This document shows positions 28,113-37,160 of a DNA stretch of 64,000 nt, piece by piece. Position 1 is the stretch's first letter; each line of letters begins with the position of its first letter. The position numbers were made by a program, and so were the translations under genes. The notes below the pieces were generated by a model. That model saw only the letters and a program-made list of their open reading frames with translations. It was not told the origin of the DNA and did no database searches. This DNA is from Yersinia similis (GTDB lineage Bacteria; Pseudomonadota; Gammaproteobacteria; Enterobacterales; Enterobacteriaceae), in the NCBI RefSeq assembly GCF_001053095.1, contig NZ_CGBP01000002.1, forward strand, positions 124,001-188,000, in the 5' to 3' direction.

Positions 28113-28352
28113 ATGTCTGAAATGTTAACTACTGACCAAGAATTAGTCTCTGATCTGGTCGCTTGCCAACTGGTCATCAAACAGATTCTTGATGTTATCG
28201 ATATCATAGCGCCTACCGAAGTACGTAATAAAATGTCGCATCAACTCAAGACTATCGATTTCTCAACACACCCAGCGGGGGCAGATCCAGTGACCAAAAG
28301 AGCAATCGAGAAGGCCATCGCACTGATTGATCTGAAATTTACACAAAAATAG
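28113..28352 (+). CDS. YecF-like DUF2594 protein
   Basis: A 79-residue, mostly helical protein whose pattern ([20 protein letters not shown], then [10 protein letters not shown] and a C-terminal helix ALIDLKF) resembles the enterobacterial YecF/DUF2594 family. ATG 28113 is chosen, with TAAGG 11 bases upstream; an extension to 28068 lacks support. The function of the family is unknown. It converges with yobH. Confidence 0.65.
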   Translation: MSEMLTTDQELVSDLVACQLVIKQILDVIDIIAPTEVRNKMSHQLKTIDFSTHPAGADPVTKRAIEKAIALIDLKFTQK

Positions 28353-28450
28353 TGTGCTCGATAAGACAATATTGTGCTGTGAAGTATGAAAGTATGATAG
28401 TCAAATGGCTGAAAAGAGAGCGAATTGATCGCGTTCAATCAGCCGATGAA

Positions 28451-28684
28451 TCATTCAAATACATTGTTGCCGATTTTTTTTACTAATGGGCAACTGCTGA
28501 TACCTAGGATACCATTCTCACCATTTATATACTGAGCGGTGGCGATATTTCTGGCAGTGAGATATTTGCACTGTAAACCTAAACCAACGGCGTTTTTTTC
28601 ACTGCCAATCAGTACGCCGTAGCCAGAAAATAGCAGTCCTAGGTATATGATCGCCACCACTAAAAACAATCTGAATAAACTCAT
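28451..28684 (-). CDS. yobH: YobH family protein
   Basis: A 77-residue protein matching E. coli YobH: one N-terminal membrane or signal segment (VVAIIYLGLLFSGYGVLIGS), then the diagnostic NAVGLGLQCKYLTAR and SSCPL. Two cysteines in the exported part may form a disulfide. GGAG precedes the ATG. In E. coli yobH also neighbours mgrB and yebO. Function unknown. Confidence 0.92.
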   Translation of the reverse strand: MSLFRLFLVVAIIYLGLLFSGYGVLIGSEKNAVGLGLQCKYLTARNIATAQYINGENGILGISSCPLVKKIGNNVFE

Positions 28685-28855
28685 GTTGTTGCTCCAGAGA
28701 ATAAGTTACATCTCTTTTTAAGAGAATATACTCAACAGTTTAATTTATGACACTGAGTTAGTGAATGGTAAAAATCCTAAATGTGGTATATAGGTTTAAC
28801 ACGCCATACCGTCGTAAAAATGTTGTTGCTAGACTATTTTCTATACGGACACTTT

Positions 28856-28889
28856 GGTTATAAATGGTTGATGTTGGTTACAGTATAAT
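28856..28889 (+). promoter_or_regulatory. mgrB promoter with three 10-bp-spaced GGTTR repeats
   Basis: GGTTA (28856), GGTTG (28866) and GGTTA (28876) lie exactly 10 bases apart, and TATAAT follows at 28884-28889. PhoP boxes are direct GGTTTA-like repeats with an 11-base period just upstream of -10. This is a candidate PhoP site with spacing one base short. Confidence 0.5.
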
Positions 28890-28918
28890 TTAAAAAATGA
28901 TAAATAAGGGTGCCTGAT

Positions 28919-29062
28919 TTGAACATAACGAAACTTGTTACAACGGTTGTGATCATTGCCGCTTGTTGCTTGTTTTATCTATTAGCTCTCGATAGTTACT
29001 GCGATCAGGGAGGGACTTTCTCAACCGGCATTTGTGCTATTACTACGATTGTTCCCTGGTAA
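28919..29062 (+). CDS. mgrB: MgrB, small membrane inhibitor of PhoQ
   Basis: A 47-residue protein, the same length as E. coli MgrB, starting at TTG 28919. It has one membrane helix (about residues 6-24), the two functional periplasmic cysteines at 28 and 39 (SYCDQ, GICA) and the C-terminal Trp (IVPW). MgrB binds PhoQ and damps PhoP activation in negative feedback. Loss of MgrB raises polymyxin resistance in Klebsiella. The TTG start and weak AAGG site suggest low translation. Confidence 0.93.
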   Translation: MNITKLVTTVVIIAACCLFYLLALDSYCDQGGTFSTGICAITTIVPW

Positions 29063-29084
29063 GGGGGAACCGATGCCTCTATTT

Positions 29085-29206
29085 ATACCCAATAGCTAAA
29101 GCCATTCGCTGTCATCAATAGCACGTCTCCGTTGAATTGCTGACGAAGGCTCAGTGATTCAGGTGAATAAGCGTGACGAAGACGCAGCAACGCCAAACCA
29201 ATGAAT
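29085..29206. repeat. Possible decayed ERIC element
   Basis: TATACCCAATAGCTAAAG at the left and GTGATTCAGGTGAATAAGCG...GCAGCAACGCC at the right resemble ERIC arms and core. The match is poor in the middle. Confidence 0.35.
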
Positions 29207-29338
29207 CAGCATAACCACGAGTGATTGTTTTCGTTGGTTTTTTTAACCATCCGCACAATCCTCTTTTTCTGATTCACCTTTGTTGCGGGCAGGGTGATAA
29301 GATAGTGCCTTCACCATGCATATGTAATAGGGCTGTCA

Positions 29339-29614
29339 ATGTTGGATACAACTATAGGCGCGTTTGGTGTCGCCTCAATCGTGTTATCGCTAATTACCGT
29401 TCTTTTCTTCTTGATCGTTTGGTTTTTTTTGAGCCGAGCGAGTGTGCGGGCCAATGAGCAGGTTCGGTTATTGCGAGAAATTGCCGAGCAGCAAAAACGT
29501 CAGACAGAATTGCTTACTGCATTACTGGAAAATGCCACGGGTGCCAGTAACGGGCAGATCGACAGTGATACAGTTTCTCCTCTCGATTTCAAAGGCTTTA
29601 TTCCAGAGCGATAA
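29339..29614 (+). CDS. yebO: YebO family small membrane protein
   Basis: A 91-residue protein with one membrane helix near residues 10-30 followed by [27 protein letters not shown]. This is the conserved YebO segment and probably a short coiled coil. The C-terminus diverges from E. coli. It lies 276 bases after mgrB, as in E. coli. Function unknown; YebO has been linked to the PhoQP/MgrB neighbourhood only by position. Confidence 0.9.
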   Translation: MLDTTIGAFGVASIVLSLITVLFFLIVWFFLSRASVRANEQVRLLREIAEQQKRQTELLTALLENATGASNGQIDSDTVSPLDFKGFIPER

Positions 29615-29626
29615 ATTTGTCCCGAT

Positions 29627-29654
29627 GCTGACACTACCAACGGGCAGTGTCAGC
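29627..29654. terminator. Perfect hairpin after yebO
   Basis: GCTGACACT pairs perfectly with AGTGTCAGC around a 10-base loop, 12 bases past the yebO stop. No strong T-run follows. Confidence 0.5.
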
Positions 29655-29890
29655 ATGTTGCCTACATTTTTGTTGGCTATGACAAATGTAAGCGCATCAT
29701 CATTGGGGTGCCTTTTCTTCACTGGTGGCCAGATACCGCCAATCTCCTAACCTTTTCCTTACATAGCTCTTCATCAGTTCTTGCTCAAGGTAAAAGAAAG
29801 CCACCAGATTGTCATGAATCCAGATTGTCATAAATCTGTCTTCTTCTCACCGTAATGTAACCAGAACTTTTCAGGTCAACGGGGGTTCTT

Positions 29891-30190
29891 ATGATTAAAT
29901 GGTATGAAGAAAGTGATAGTGAAGTGAACCGAAGCATTGCGCTGCTTACCGGTGAAGACCCTGACAAATGGTATCCTTACGGTGGTATTAAAGGTAAGGA
30001 CTACTGCAAAAACCCCTCCGATGCATGGCCTATCATCTATGCCAATAAAATTGGTCTCTTTTATCCTGAAACTGATGACAATAATCAGTGGAATGCCCGT
30101 ATTACCAATCCTCAGGGGGAATGGCAGGCTTATAGCCAAAGTCCGCTACGCGCGGCGATGATCTGTTATCTGCTCAGTCAGGAAGTGTAG
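29891..30190 (+). CDS. Phage-type DUF2591 protein
   Basis: A 99-residue protein with the DUF2591 pattern found in lambdoid prophages: NPSDAWPIIYANKIGL near residues 41-56 and the C-terminal SPLRAAMICYLLSQE. The function of the family is unknown. There are no other phage structural or replication genes here except a DUF4060-like gene 108 bases downstream. It is probably a domesticated or residual phage gene. GGGGG precedes the ATG. Confidence 0.75.
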   Translation: MIKWYEESDSEVNRSIALLTGEDPDKWYPYGGIKGKDYCKNPSDAWPIIYANKIGLFYPETDDNNQWNARITNPQGEWQAYSQSPLRAAMICYLLSQEV

Positions 30191-30298
30191 TCTGTCATGG
30201 CCGAGAATTCTCAGTAAGCGTGAATATCTCGCTTGTATCGTACTGACAGGAAGCCGCTATCAGTAAGAGCTCCTCTTACTGTTTTCGTGGAGTTGATG

Positions 30299-30544
30299 AT
30301 GAAGCGTATTATTAAAGGCGACTTAAATTTATCTCATCTGGTTATTGCCCACGCGGCAATTGATCACCATCAAAAGTCATACGGAGAACGGCGTCAGGGC
30401 TGGGCATCCACTTATCTTGTTCGCTACAAAAATAACCGTGTTGCTGTTGAAGTTGTCACCCGGCGTCAGTCGTATGTAGCGACACTGATGATTGGCGCAC
30501 GTAATTTGAGTAAGTTATGTGGAGTATCAGCATTATTACCATAA
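30299..30544 (+). CDS. DUF4060-like phage-type small protein
   Basis: An 81-residue basic protein. The segment RYKNNRVAVEVVTRRQSYVATLM resembles DUF4060 proteins of prophages. Two ATGs (30296 and 30299) compete; GGAG is 6 bases before the second, which I chose. Together with the DUF2591 gene it forms a two-gene phage-like islet between yebO and the aromatic amino-acid permease. Function unknown. Confidence 0.65.
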   Translation: MKRIIKGDLNLSHLVIAHAAIDHHQKSYGERRQGWASTYLVRYKNNRVAVEVVTRRQSYVATLMIGARNLSKLCGVSALLP

Positions 30545-30758
30545 TTATGATTTATCTATTGGGCAGACGATATGATATTTCATCAAACCGTTGTGTGCGT
30601 TAAATCACGTAAGTGTATGTGTGTTTGTACCTCAGCCATCAAACAAGCCTTTATCCTTGATGCTGGCGGGTTTAAGTGTTAAAAAAACCGCCGCAGACTC
30701 ATTTATGAAATGCGCTGTTTATTCACACCAGTGCGTAATCAGTGCAATAGAGGATAGG

Positions 30759-32132
30759 ATGGAACAGCAGTTACAGAACTCATCATTAAAACGCGGTTTA
30801 AAAAATAGACATATTCAGCTGATAGCTTTGGGTGGCGCAATCGGAACCGGGTTGTTTCTCGGGATTGCCCAAACAATAAATATGGCCGGCCCTTCAGCAA
30901 TATTGGGGTATGCAATAGGCGGTTTTATTGCTTTTCTGATTATGCGTCAATTAGGTGAAATGGTTGTCGAAGAGCCTGTTGCTGGCTCATTTAGCCACTT
31001 CGCCTATAAGTATTGGGGCGATTTTGCTGGTTTTTTATCGGGCTGGAACTATTGGGCCATGTTTATTCTGGTCGGTATGGCTGAATTGACCGCGGTAGGT
31101 ATCTATATTCAATATTGGTGGCCTGAGATACCAACATGGGTTTCAGCAGCAATATTCTTTTTCATAATCAACGCTATCAACTTAGTTAACGTACGTATGT
31201 ATGGCGAAACGGAGTTTTGGTTTGCCATCATTAAAGTTGCTGCAATTATCGGTATGATTTTGTTCGGTGCTTATCTACTGGCATCGGGATCTGGTGGGCC
31301 AGAAGCCTCGGTGACGAATCTCTGGGCGCAGGGTGGTTTTATGCCCCATGGCTTTAGTGGTTTGATCATGGCGATGGCGGTTATCATGTTCTCCTTTGGC
31401 GGTCTGGAGATGGTAGGTATTACTGCAGCAGAAGCCGAAGATCCACGTAATAGCATTCCTAAAGCGACTAATCAGGTCGTTTATCGCATTCTTATTTTTT
31501 ATATTGGCTCACTGACGGTACTCCTGTCTCTTTTCCCGTGGAACAACGTCGTTGAAGGGAGCAGCCCTTTCGTGATGATTTTCGATGCGTTAGATAGCCC
31601 TTGGGTGGCAACAGCATTGAATGTGGTTGTCTTGACTGCCGCCCTGTCGGTGTATAACAGTGGTGTGTATTGTAACAGTCGTATGCTTTTTGGGCTGGCA
31701 TCTCAGGGGAATGCGCCTAAGGTGTTGACCAAGCTAAATAAGCGTGGTGTACCCATCCGTTCAATTGCACTTTCAGCATTAGCGACTTCAGCCGGTGTGG
31801 TGATTAACTATATTATGCCCGGTAAAGCCTTTGAATTACTCATGGCGTTGGTGGTTTCAACACTGGTAATCAACTGGGTGATGATTTGCCTGGCGCATCT
31901 GAAGTTCCGCTCGGCTAAAGTTAAAGAGGGCGTTGTGCCTCGCTTCAAAGCGCTATGGTACCCCTACGGCAATTATCTGTGCCTGGTTTTCCTCGCATTG
32001 ATTCTCGTCATCATGTATCTCACCGAAGGGATCCGGGTCTCTGTATTGATGATACCAGTATGGGTAGCGTTACTTCGGTGTGGTTTTGTGCTTACTCGGC
32101 GTAAATGTCAAAAAACGGTGAATAGTCTCTAA
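30759..32132 (+). CDS. Aromatic amino acid permease (AroP/PheP type)
   Basis: A 457-residue APC-family permease with 12 segments. It shares long blocks with both E. coli AroP and PheP: LKRGLKNRHIQLIALGGAIG, AFLIMRQLGEMVVEEPVAGS, FSHFAYKYWG, GITAAEAEDPRNSIPKA and AALSVYNSGVYCNSRMLFGL. The WAMFILVGMAELTA region is nearer PheP. It imports Phe, Tyr and/or Trp with protons. ATG 30759 has AGGATAGG immediately upstream; a long in-frame extension to 30591 is not believed. No clear TyrR box was found. Confidence 0.9.
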   Translation: MEQQLQNSSLKRGLKNRHIQLIALGGAIGTGLFLGIAQTINMAGPSAILGYAIGGFIAFLIMRQLGEMVVEEPVAGSFSHFAYKYWGDFAGFLSGWNYWAMFILVGMAELTAVGIYIQYWWPEIPTWVSAAIFFFIINAINLVNVRMYGETEFWFAIIKVAAIIGMILFGAYLLASGSGGPEASVTNLWAQGGFMPHGFSGLIMAMAVIMFSFGGLEMVGITAAEAEDPRNSIPKATNQVVYRILIFYIGSLTVLLSLFPWNNVVEGSSPFVMIFDALDSPWVATALNVVVLTAALSVYNSGVYCNSRMLFGLASQGNAPKVLTKLNKRGVPIRSIALSALATSAGVVINYIMPGKAFELLMALVVSTLVINWVMICLAHLKFRSAKVKEGVVPRFKALWYPYGNYLCLVFLALILVIMYLTEGIRVSVLMIPVWVALLRCGFVLTRRKCQKTVNSL

Positions 32133-32366
32133 TGCTTCCTGATTAGCAGAGCAGTAAAACGCCGCGCCTGGAAGGGGGCGGCTTGAGCTTATATAGATAG
32201 TGATTGTTCGATTGTTGTACTTTATTGTTATCGGACATCAGCCAGATTATTTTGGGTCGTTCAAATAAAATAGCTATAAATAAATTTTTCTAATGTATTT
32301 GTTCAAGAGGTTGGGGATATTGCATCTTTATAGTTCATCAACACAACTGAATTAGCCCTCAATCAA

Positions 32367-32409
32367 GCATATAACCATTTTCATATTATGGTTATATGCT
32401 GTTTTTTTT
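32367..32409 (+). terminator. Strong intrinsic terminator
   Basis: A 12-bp perfect stem GCATATAACCAT/ATGGTTATATGC with a 9-base loop, followed by TGTTTTTTTT. It lies 235 bases past the permease stop and shields pagP from read-through. Confidence 0.85.
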
Positions 32410-32428
32410 AGTTAAATAATATCGTCAA

Positions 32429-33043
32429 TTAAAATTGCCAGCGAATCCAGGTAAACAACACATTCCCATTATTATAAGTGCCGGGAATATAGGTGGTTTG
32501 TAGGGATAATCTATTATATTCAATTGAAATAAGAGGCAAAGGTAACGGAAGGGGAATATAACGATATTCATAGCGTGCAGTAATACTGGCCGTAAAACCC
32601 ACCCCAAAGCGCCACCCCTCCATGTTCCCTGGTATCCACATCTTCTGATAGCCATAACCCAGAATAGGTTCGACTCTATTGTGCGAATCCATAAATGCCA
32701 TCGCGTAGACAGAATGCCAATTGTTATCTTCATCATAGCGGTACTTACCGTACCCGATACCCCATGGTCTCTCGTTGTATGAGGCTATCTTTTCATCATC
32801 GTAGGTCCAACGGTTATGCCAGGTATTTACCGGGATATAAAGCTCCTGATTAGATGAGTCCCAGGCCAAAGAGATATTGCGCATCAGACGCTGCCATAGG
32901 TTACCGTTACCTTCTGCTGTGGGTTGAGGGGATTCCTGCCCCTTGGAGACACCGACGAAGGGGGTGCCAGCCAATGCGAATGGTGTGGGTAAAAGAAACA
33001 TCCCGCTAAGAATGTAGGAGTTGATAATATCCTTATAATTCAT
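32429..33043 (-). CDS. pagP: PagP, lipid A palmitoyltransferase
   Basis: A 204-residue outer-membrane enzyme. It has a signal peptide (about residues 1-27), then the 8-strand PagP barrel with the catalytic His in NTWHNRWTYD and Asp-Ser in AMAFMDSHNRVEPI. YIPLPLPLPLISIEYN and TTYIPGTYNNGNVLFTW are close to E. coli. It transfers palmitate from phospholipid to lipid A, normally under PhoP control. Start ATG 33043 is chosen; the frame extends to 33097. The gene is intact, while Y. pestis is reported to have a nonsense allele. Confidence 0.95.
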   Translation of the reverse strand: MNYKDIINSYILSGMFLLPTPFALAGTPFVGVSKGQESPQPTAEGNGNLWQRLMRNISLAWDSSNQELYIPVNTWHNRWTYDDEKIASYNERPWGIGYGKYRYDEDNNWHSVYAMAFMDSHNRVEPILGYGYQKMWIPGNMEGWRFGVGFTASITARYEYRYIPLPLPLPLISIEYNRLSLQTTYIPGTYNNGNVLFTWIRWQF

Positions 33044-34049
33044 AATGTCTATCTCTGATGCAGATAAGGGGAAATAAGATTGTTGGGCATCAATCAATCT
33101 ATATACTTAACAAAGTGAAAGTTGGAAAATGGATTATTGGAAATTTATCAGAGGGAGAAACCTTTAACTTAAACGGTTCTGTAACGAGGGGGGAATATAG
33201 AGATTTAAACTATCTAGCAGAGTCGATAAAGTTATGTATAAGAAATTTTGATAAATATCTTACTTCTGTTTTTTTGCATAAATTAGCAGAGAATGGGCTT
33301 ATGTTTCCCCGTTATTGAGTGATTAGTAACCGCTGATAACCTGTATATTTATGCAACATATAAGGTCTGCTTTCGCACTTCTCTGGTGCAGTATGCGAAG
33401 GGGAGAATGGTTTATTGCACTTGTTTTGGGCACGACGATAATAAACCAATAATCACGTGATGTTCGTGGCGGCTCATATTTAATTTAATATTTTCCTGAT
33501 CGCGTTTTTTCTCTTTAGCTTGCATGAAGAATGGGCTATTGCTCTACTCAGGCTGATACTAATAAATATCCTATTATTGAATCTGTCATGCGAGTGAAGC
33601 TTATTAATCATAAAGCAATAACCTGAGGTTAAGTAAGGGGTTAGTCCTGGCGAACTGGCCTCATAAGGGCACCGTCCATGCGGTGATGAGATACTGTTAC
33701 AGGTGTCGGGTTATATTCAATTATTATATATATAATGCTAATAAATTTTATACTTAACTGATTTTTTGCTTGGCTCAAAGGATGAAAACCAAAGCGGAAG
33801 TAAGTGATCGGTATTATAAAGAGAGTTAGCTAAAATGTTAAAAGCCAGTAAAGTAGGGGGGATGTGACAGTATAAAAAAATAGAGCAGAAAATACGATGA
33901 CCTTCAACAAATTTTAGCATATTCACGCACTCTTTATGACCAACCGTTTCAAATATGTGCGACAGGTTCATCCTTGATTAAAAATGGCTTGCCATCGAAT
34001 ACAGAGTATGTGATAACGCATATGGGTAAAACGAGGTACAGTTCTGTAT
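33044..34049. other. 1-kb intergenic region between pagP and yobF
   Basis: AT-rich. On the minus strand upstream of pagP, two GGTTA pentamers lie 10 bases apart (33327-33341), like those before mgrB. Two ORFs (33058-33318 plus, 33738-33971 minus) lack ribosome sites and family features. The cold-shock operon promoter should be near the right end. Nothing else recognised. Confidence 0.4.
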
Positions 34050-34166
34050 ATGTGTGGCATTTTCAGTAAAGAAGTTCTGAGTAAAGACGTTAGCGTTGAA
34101 TACCGCTTCTCTGCCGATCCTTATCTTAGTGCCTCAAGCAGTAACGACTCTAGTTTGTCTATGTAA
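34050..34166 (+). CDS. yobF: YobF small protein
   Basis: A 38-residue protein beginning [20 protein letters not shown], nearly identical to the start of E. coli YobF (47 residues). The C-terminal part is shorter and serine-rich. In E. coli yobF is co-transcribed with cspC and accumulates under heat and other stress. Here cspC starts 42 bases downstream on the same strand. Function unknown. Confidence 0.9.
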   Translation: MCGIFSKEVLSKDVSVEYRFSADPYLSASSSNDSSLSM

Positions 34167-34208
34167 ACGCCTACGGGCGAGTTAAACAATCCAAAGGAAA
34201 TACTCAAG

Positions 34209-34418
34209 ATGGCAAAGATCAAAGGTCAAGTTAAGTGGTTCAACGAGTCTAAAGGCTTCGGTTTCATCACTCCAGCAGATGGTAGCAAAGATGTGTTTGT
34301 ACACTTCTCTGCAATCCAAGGTAATGGCTTCAAAACCTTGGCTGAAGGCCAGAACGTAGAGTTCGAAATCCAAGACGGTCAGAAAGGTCCGTCTGCAGTA
34401 AACGTTACTGCAATCTAA
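34209..34418 (+). CDS. cspC: Cold-shock-like protein CspC
   Basis: A 69-residue cold-shock domain, identical to E. coli CspC except for about one residue near the C-terminus. RNP1 KGFGFITP (near 15-22) and RNP2 VFVHF (near 30-34) are intact. It binds single-stranded RNA/DNA and stabilises mRNAs such as rpoS. AAGGAAA lies before the ATG. It is second in the yobF-cspC unit and ends at an intrinsic terminator. Confidence 0.97.
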   Translation: MAKIKGQVKWFNESKGFGFITPADGSKDVFVHFSAIQGNGFKTLAEGQNVEFEIQDGQKGPSAVNVTAI

Positions 34419-34433
34419 TCAGCGTTTGCTGTA

Positions 34434-34459
34434 AAAACCCGCCCTTGTGCGGGTTTTTT
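34434..34459 (+). terminator. Intrinsic terminator of yobF-cspC
   Basis: AAAACCCGC/GCGGGTTTT stem with a 6-base loop and six T, 16 bases past the cspC stop. Confidence 0.9.
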
Positions 34460-34508
34460 CATGTTTGGGGAAACCCTATCAGCCAATCGCCGCAGGCAGT
34501 CACCTTTT

Positions 34509-35264
34509 TTAAGGCAAGATGACCACTCCCGAATATTGGTTACGGCCTTTAATTCCTGGGTGAGTAGGGTCAATGGCTTGCTGTTGACTGGTTCGACGGA
34601 AACTGGTGTATTTAAATTGAGGTAGGTGTTCACTCTCTGATTGTTGTGTGGTCGTACAAATAGTATATGTAGTGCAAATAGTATATGTAGTGCAAATAGT
34701 ACAACTGCCAACCCGGTCAATTTGTTGGATCCCGGCGTTACGTAATTGGTGCTCAGCAATGGCAGCTAAATTTAGGTGGCGAAACCGGGGTGAGATAATA
34801 TGTTTTGCCAGCGGTAATTCATTAATAAACCGTTCGACCAGTTCTTCATTGACTTCATAACAGCAAGAGCGTGCCGCAGGCCCGATGGCGGCAACCCAGT
34901 TGATCGGGTTGTCATCACGGGAAATACGTTCAACCATCTGTAAAACGATACCCTCTAATAACCCGCGCCACCCAGCATGTACTACGGCTACCCCTTTTCC
35001 ATGACGCTGGCTGAAAATAATCGGTAAGCAATCAGCCGTGAGCACCGACAATAGAATACCCGTCTGTGTGGTATAGAGGCCATCGGCTTCCCCACACGCT
35101 TGCCCAGCCTCTGTCACATCAACAATTTGGATACCATGAACCTGTTTCTTATTCGCTTGAGATGCCTGATAGGGCTTAAGGCAGTCAGGTAATAAAGCAG
35201 ATTTATTACCAAAACCATGGCTGATGGTGGCGATGCGACTGAGTCGTGGTGAAAAATCGGTCAT
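34509..35264 (-). CDS. PgeF/YfiH-family multicopper-like polyphenol oxidase/peptidoglycan editing factor
   Basis: A 251-residue protein of the YfiH/PgeF (CNF1/laccase-like) fold. Visible metal-site elements are NKKQVHG (near 38-44), LTADCLPIIF (near 75-84) and the signature VVHAGWRGLLEG (near 93-104). E. coli PgeF removes L-Ser-containing precursors from peptidoglycan. The true yfiH of enterobacteria is next to clpB, so this is probably a paralogue. Near the C-terminus an 18-bp repeat inserts a Cys-rich (CTTYTI)n run just before the conserved SFRR, which is unusual. Confidence 0.85.
   Translation of the reverse strand: MTDFSPRLSRIATISHGFGNKSALLPDCLKPYQASQANKKQVHGIQIVDVTEAGQACGEADGLYTTQTGILLSVLTADCLPIIFSQRHGKGVAVVHAGWRGLLEGIVLQMVERISRDDNPINWVAAIGPAARSCCYEVNEELVERFINELPLAKHIISPRFRHLNLAAIAEHQLRNAGIQQIDRVGSCTICTTYTICTTYTICTTTQQSESEHLPQFKYTSFRRTSQQQAIDPTHPGIKGRNQYSGVVILP
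34654..34701. repeat. 18-bp tandem repeat inside the PgeF-like gene
   Basis: Units RTRCAAATAGTATATGTA at 34654-34671 and 34672-34689, plus a partial third copy. On the minus strand they encode the repeating hexapeptide CTTYTI, keeping frame. Confidence 0.85.
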
Positions 35265-35597
35265 AAGATTTACCTGATGAAGAGAATGGCCGACTCAGTG
35301 TAAGCCGTTTTTTAATTTATTGGCCAGTCAGCTTTTATTATTAAGCCTCCAATTCGCAAATTGTTGCAAAATAAAGCCGCCATATCATGGTTTCCCTCTA
35401 TTGCCTCTGGGGGGTAGGCGTTAATCGCGAGTCTTTGTTCGTCGCAATTAATATCCGGTTCGTTGCAATAAATATTCGCGTGATTCAATGAGCTAAAGAA
35501 CAGCCACTGACTTGCAACCGGGGGGGGGCTTCTTTAGACTAACGCCGCGTCTGCCCGCTATCTTGGCGGTTATTTACCTGTTATCTGGAATTCAACC
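35265..35597. other. Divergent intergenic region with a G9 tract
   Basis: 333 bases between the PgeF-like gene and rlmA. It carries a run of nine G (35520-35528) 70 bases before rlmA and several GTTCGTTGCAAT-like repeats (near 35428 and 35457). Promoters for both genes are expected. No operator recognised. Confidence 0.45.
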
Positions 35598-36437
35598 ATG
35601 TCTTATCAGTGTCCTCTCTGTCATCAAACATTGCAACTTAACCAACAGCAGTGGCGTTGTAGCAATAATCACCAGTTTGATTGTGCCAAAGAGGGCTATG
35701 TCAATTTAATGCCAGTACAGCATAAAGGCTCTAAACAACCCGGCGATAGCCCAGAGATGATGCAAGCACGCCGGGCTTTTCTTGACGCAGGCTATTATCA
35801 GCCTTTGCAACAGCGGGTAAGCGATATTCTGGATGAGGCTTTGCCGCTTGATGCCACCAGGTTATTGGACATCGGTTGCGGTGAGGGTTATTACACGGCG
35901 GCGGTGGCTGATCGGCTAAATCAGTTGCGTCAGATGGCTATTTTTGGTCTGGATGTGGCAAAAGTCGCGATAAGATATGGGGCTAAACGCTACCATCAGG
36001 TCAATTTCTGCGTGGCTTCCAGCCATCGCTTACCTTTTGCCAATGGTACACTGGATGCCGTATTACGCATTTATGCGCCTTGTAAGGCGGCTGAACTGGC
36101 CCGCACGGTAAAACCTGGTGGGTTCGTGGTTACCGTGGCGCCAGGCCCTCGCCACCTCTATCAGTTAAAAGCACTTATTTATGCTCAGGTGCAACTGCAT
36201 GATGATACAGAGGAACACCTTGATGGCTTTGAATTAATCAGCCGCGAAACATTGGCCTATGACATGAAACTCACGGGTGAGCAGGGCTTTAATTTATTAC
36301 AGATGACCCCGTTTGCCTGGCGGGCATCGGTTGATACTGGGCAGAAATTAGCCGCTCAACCGTCTTTTAGTTGCGAGACTGATTTCGTCATTGCACTGCA
36401 TCGTCGTAAAACAGACAGTCCTCCGAACGATATTTAA
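35598..36437 (+). CDS. rlmA: 23S rRNA (guanine-745-N1)-methyltransferase
   Basis: A 279-residue enzyme. The N-terminal zinc ribbon has Cys5, Cys8, Cys21 and His25, followed by [19 protein letters not shown]. The SAM-binding motif [12 protein letters not shown] is near residues 92-103. It methylates G745 of 23S rRNA. In E. coli rlmA lies beside cspC and mntP, as here. The frame matches E. coli RlmA along its length. Confidence 0.95.
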   Translation: MSYQCPLCHQTLQLNQQQWRCSNNHQFDCAKEGYVNLMPVQHKGSKQPGDSPEMMQARRAFLDAGYYQPLQQRVSDILDEALPLDATRLLDIGCGEGYYTAAVADRLNQLRQMAIFGLDVAKVAIRYGAKRYHQVNFCVASSHRLPFANGTLDAVLRIYAPCKAAELARTVKPGGFVVTVAPGPRHLYQLKALIYAQVQLHDDTEEHLDGFELISRETLAYDMKLTGEQGFNLLQMTPFAWRASVDTGQKLAAQPSFSCETDFVIALHRRKTDSPPNDI

Positions 36438-36659
36438 TGTTCTGGTCCATTCTCTGGGACTATTCGCTTTATATCCCCTGTAGTTGCAGGGGAGTATTGC
36501 TGAGTAAATTAAATTTGGATTATAATCCACTGAAATAAACATGTTATTCTGTAGTTATATTATTTATTTTATAATGAAAAGGTAGAAATCCCTAGCGAAG
36601 TATTAATGTGAGACTTAAGTCAAATTTAAAGTTTTTTTATTTATAAAATACAGAGTGAA

Positions 36660-36938
36660 TTATTTAAGATCCAGATTTCGCCAGGTTCTACCGCTAGACT
36701 CGGTGACTAAAATCGATGGAATGAAGCGGATTTCCTCAGAAATTTTTAGTGCTAAATCAGCCACTTCCTGCTTGTCGAGTATGCCGCTACCATAGTTGAA
36801 CTCGCCTTCAGGTAATTTATAGACCTTCTCTCTACCTATCAAACAGGTAAAACCGGCATCAATCATTTTTTTGTTAAGTTTTTCATAATCGCCTTCAATG
36901 GCGTTATGTAAAACAACACTAACCGTAAAGTACGGCAT
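36660..36938 (-). CDS. DUF2622-like small protein
   Basis: A 92-residue protein beginning PYFTVSVVLHNA and ending ILVTESSGRTWRNLDLK, with YKLPEGEFNYGSG in the middle. This pattern fits the DUF2622 family of small enterobacterial and phage proteins, function unknown. AAGGATAGG precedes the ATG by 1-2 bases. It is a single gene with AT-rich flanks, which suggests horizontal gain. Confidence 0.65.
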   Translation of the reverse strand: MPYFTVSVVLHNAIEGDYEKLNKKMIDAGFTCLIGREKVYKLPEGEFNYGSGILDKQEVADLALKISEEIRFIPSILVTESSGRTWRNLDLK

Positions 36939-37160
36939 ACCTATCCTTCAAATTAACCAATGATGATATTTATATATCACATACCTATAAGAGATATATT
37001 GATCAGGATCGAATTGCTGAAAATACCGCTGTTTATATTATGGGGGGGCAGAAACAATGCTAATTCACTTTTTGGGCCGTATCCGTATTAATGCTGAGCA
37101 GAGGGATGGGCCAATCATAAAAAACATTGCAGGTGACATGATAGCCACCCGCAATATGCC

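Noticed and set aside
33738..33971. 77-codon minus-strand ORF upstream of yobF
   Set aside because: AT-rich chance frame without ribosome site.
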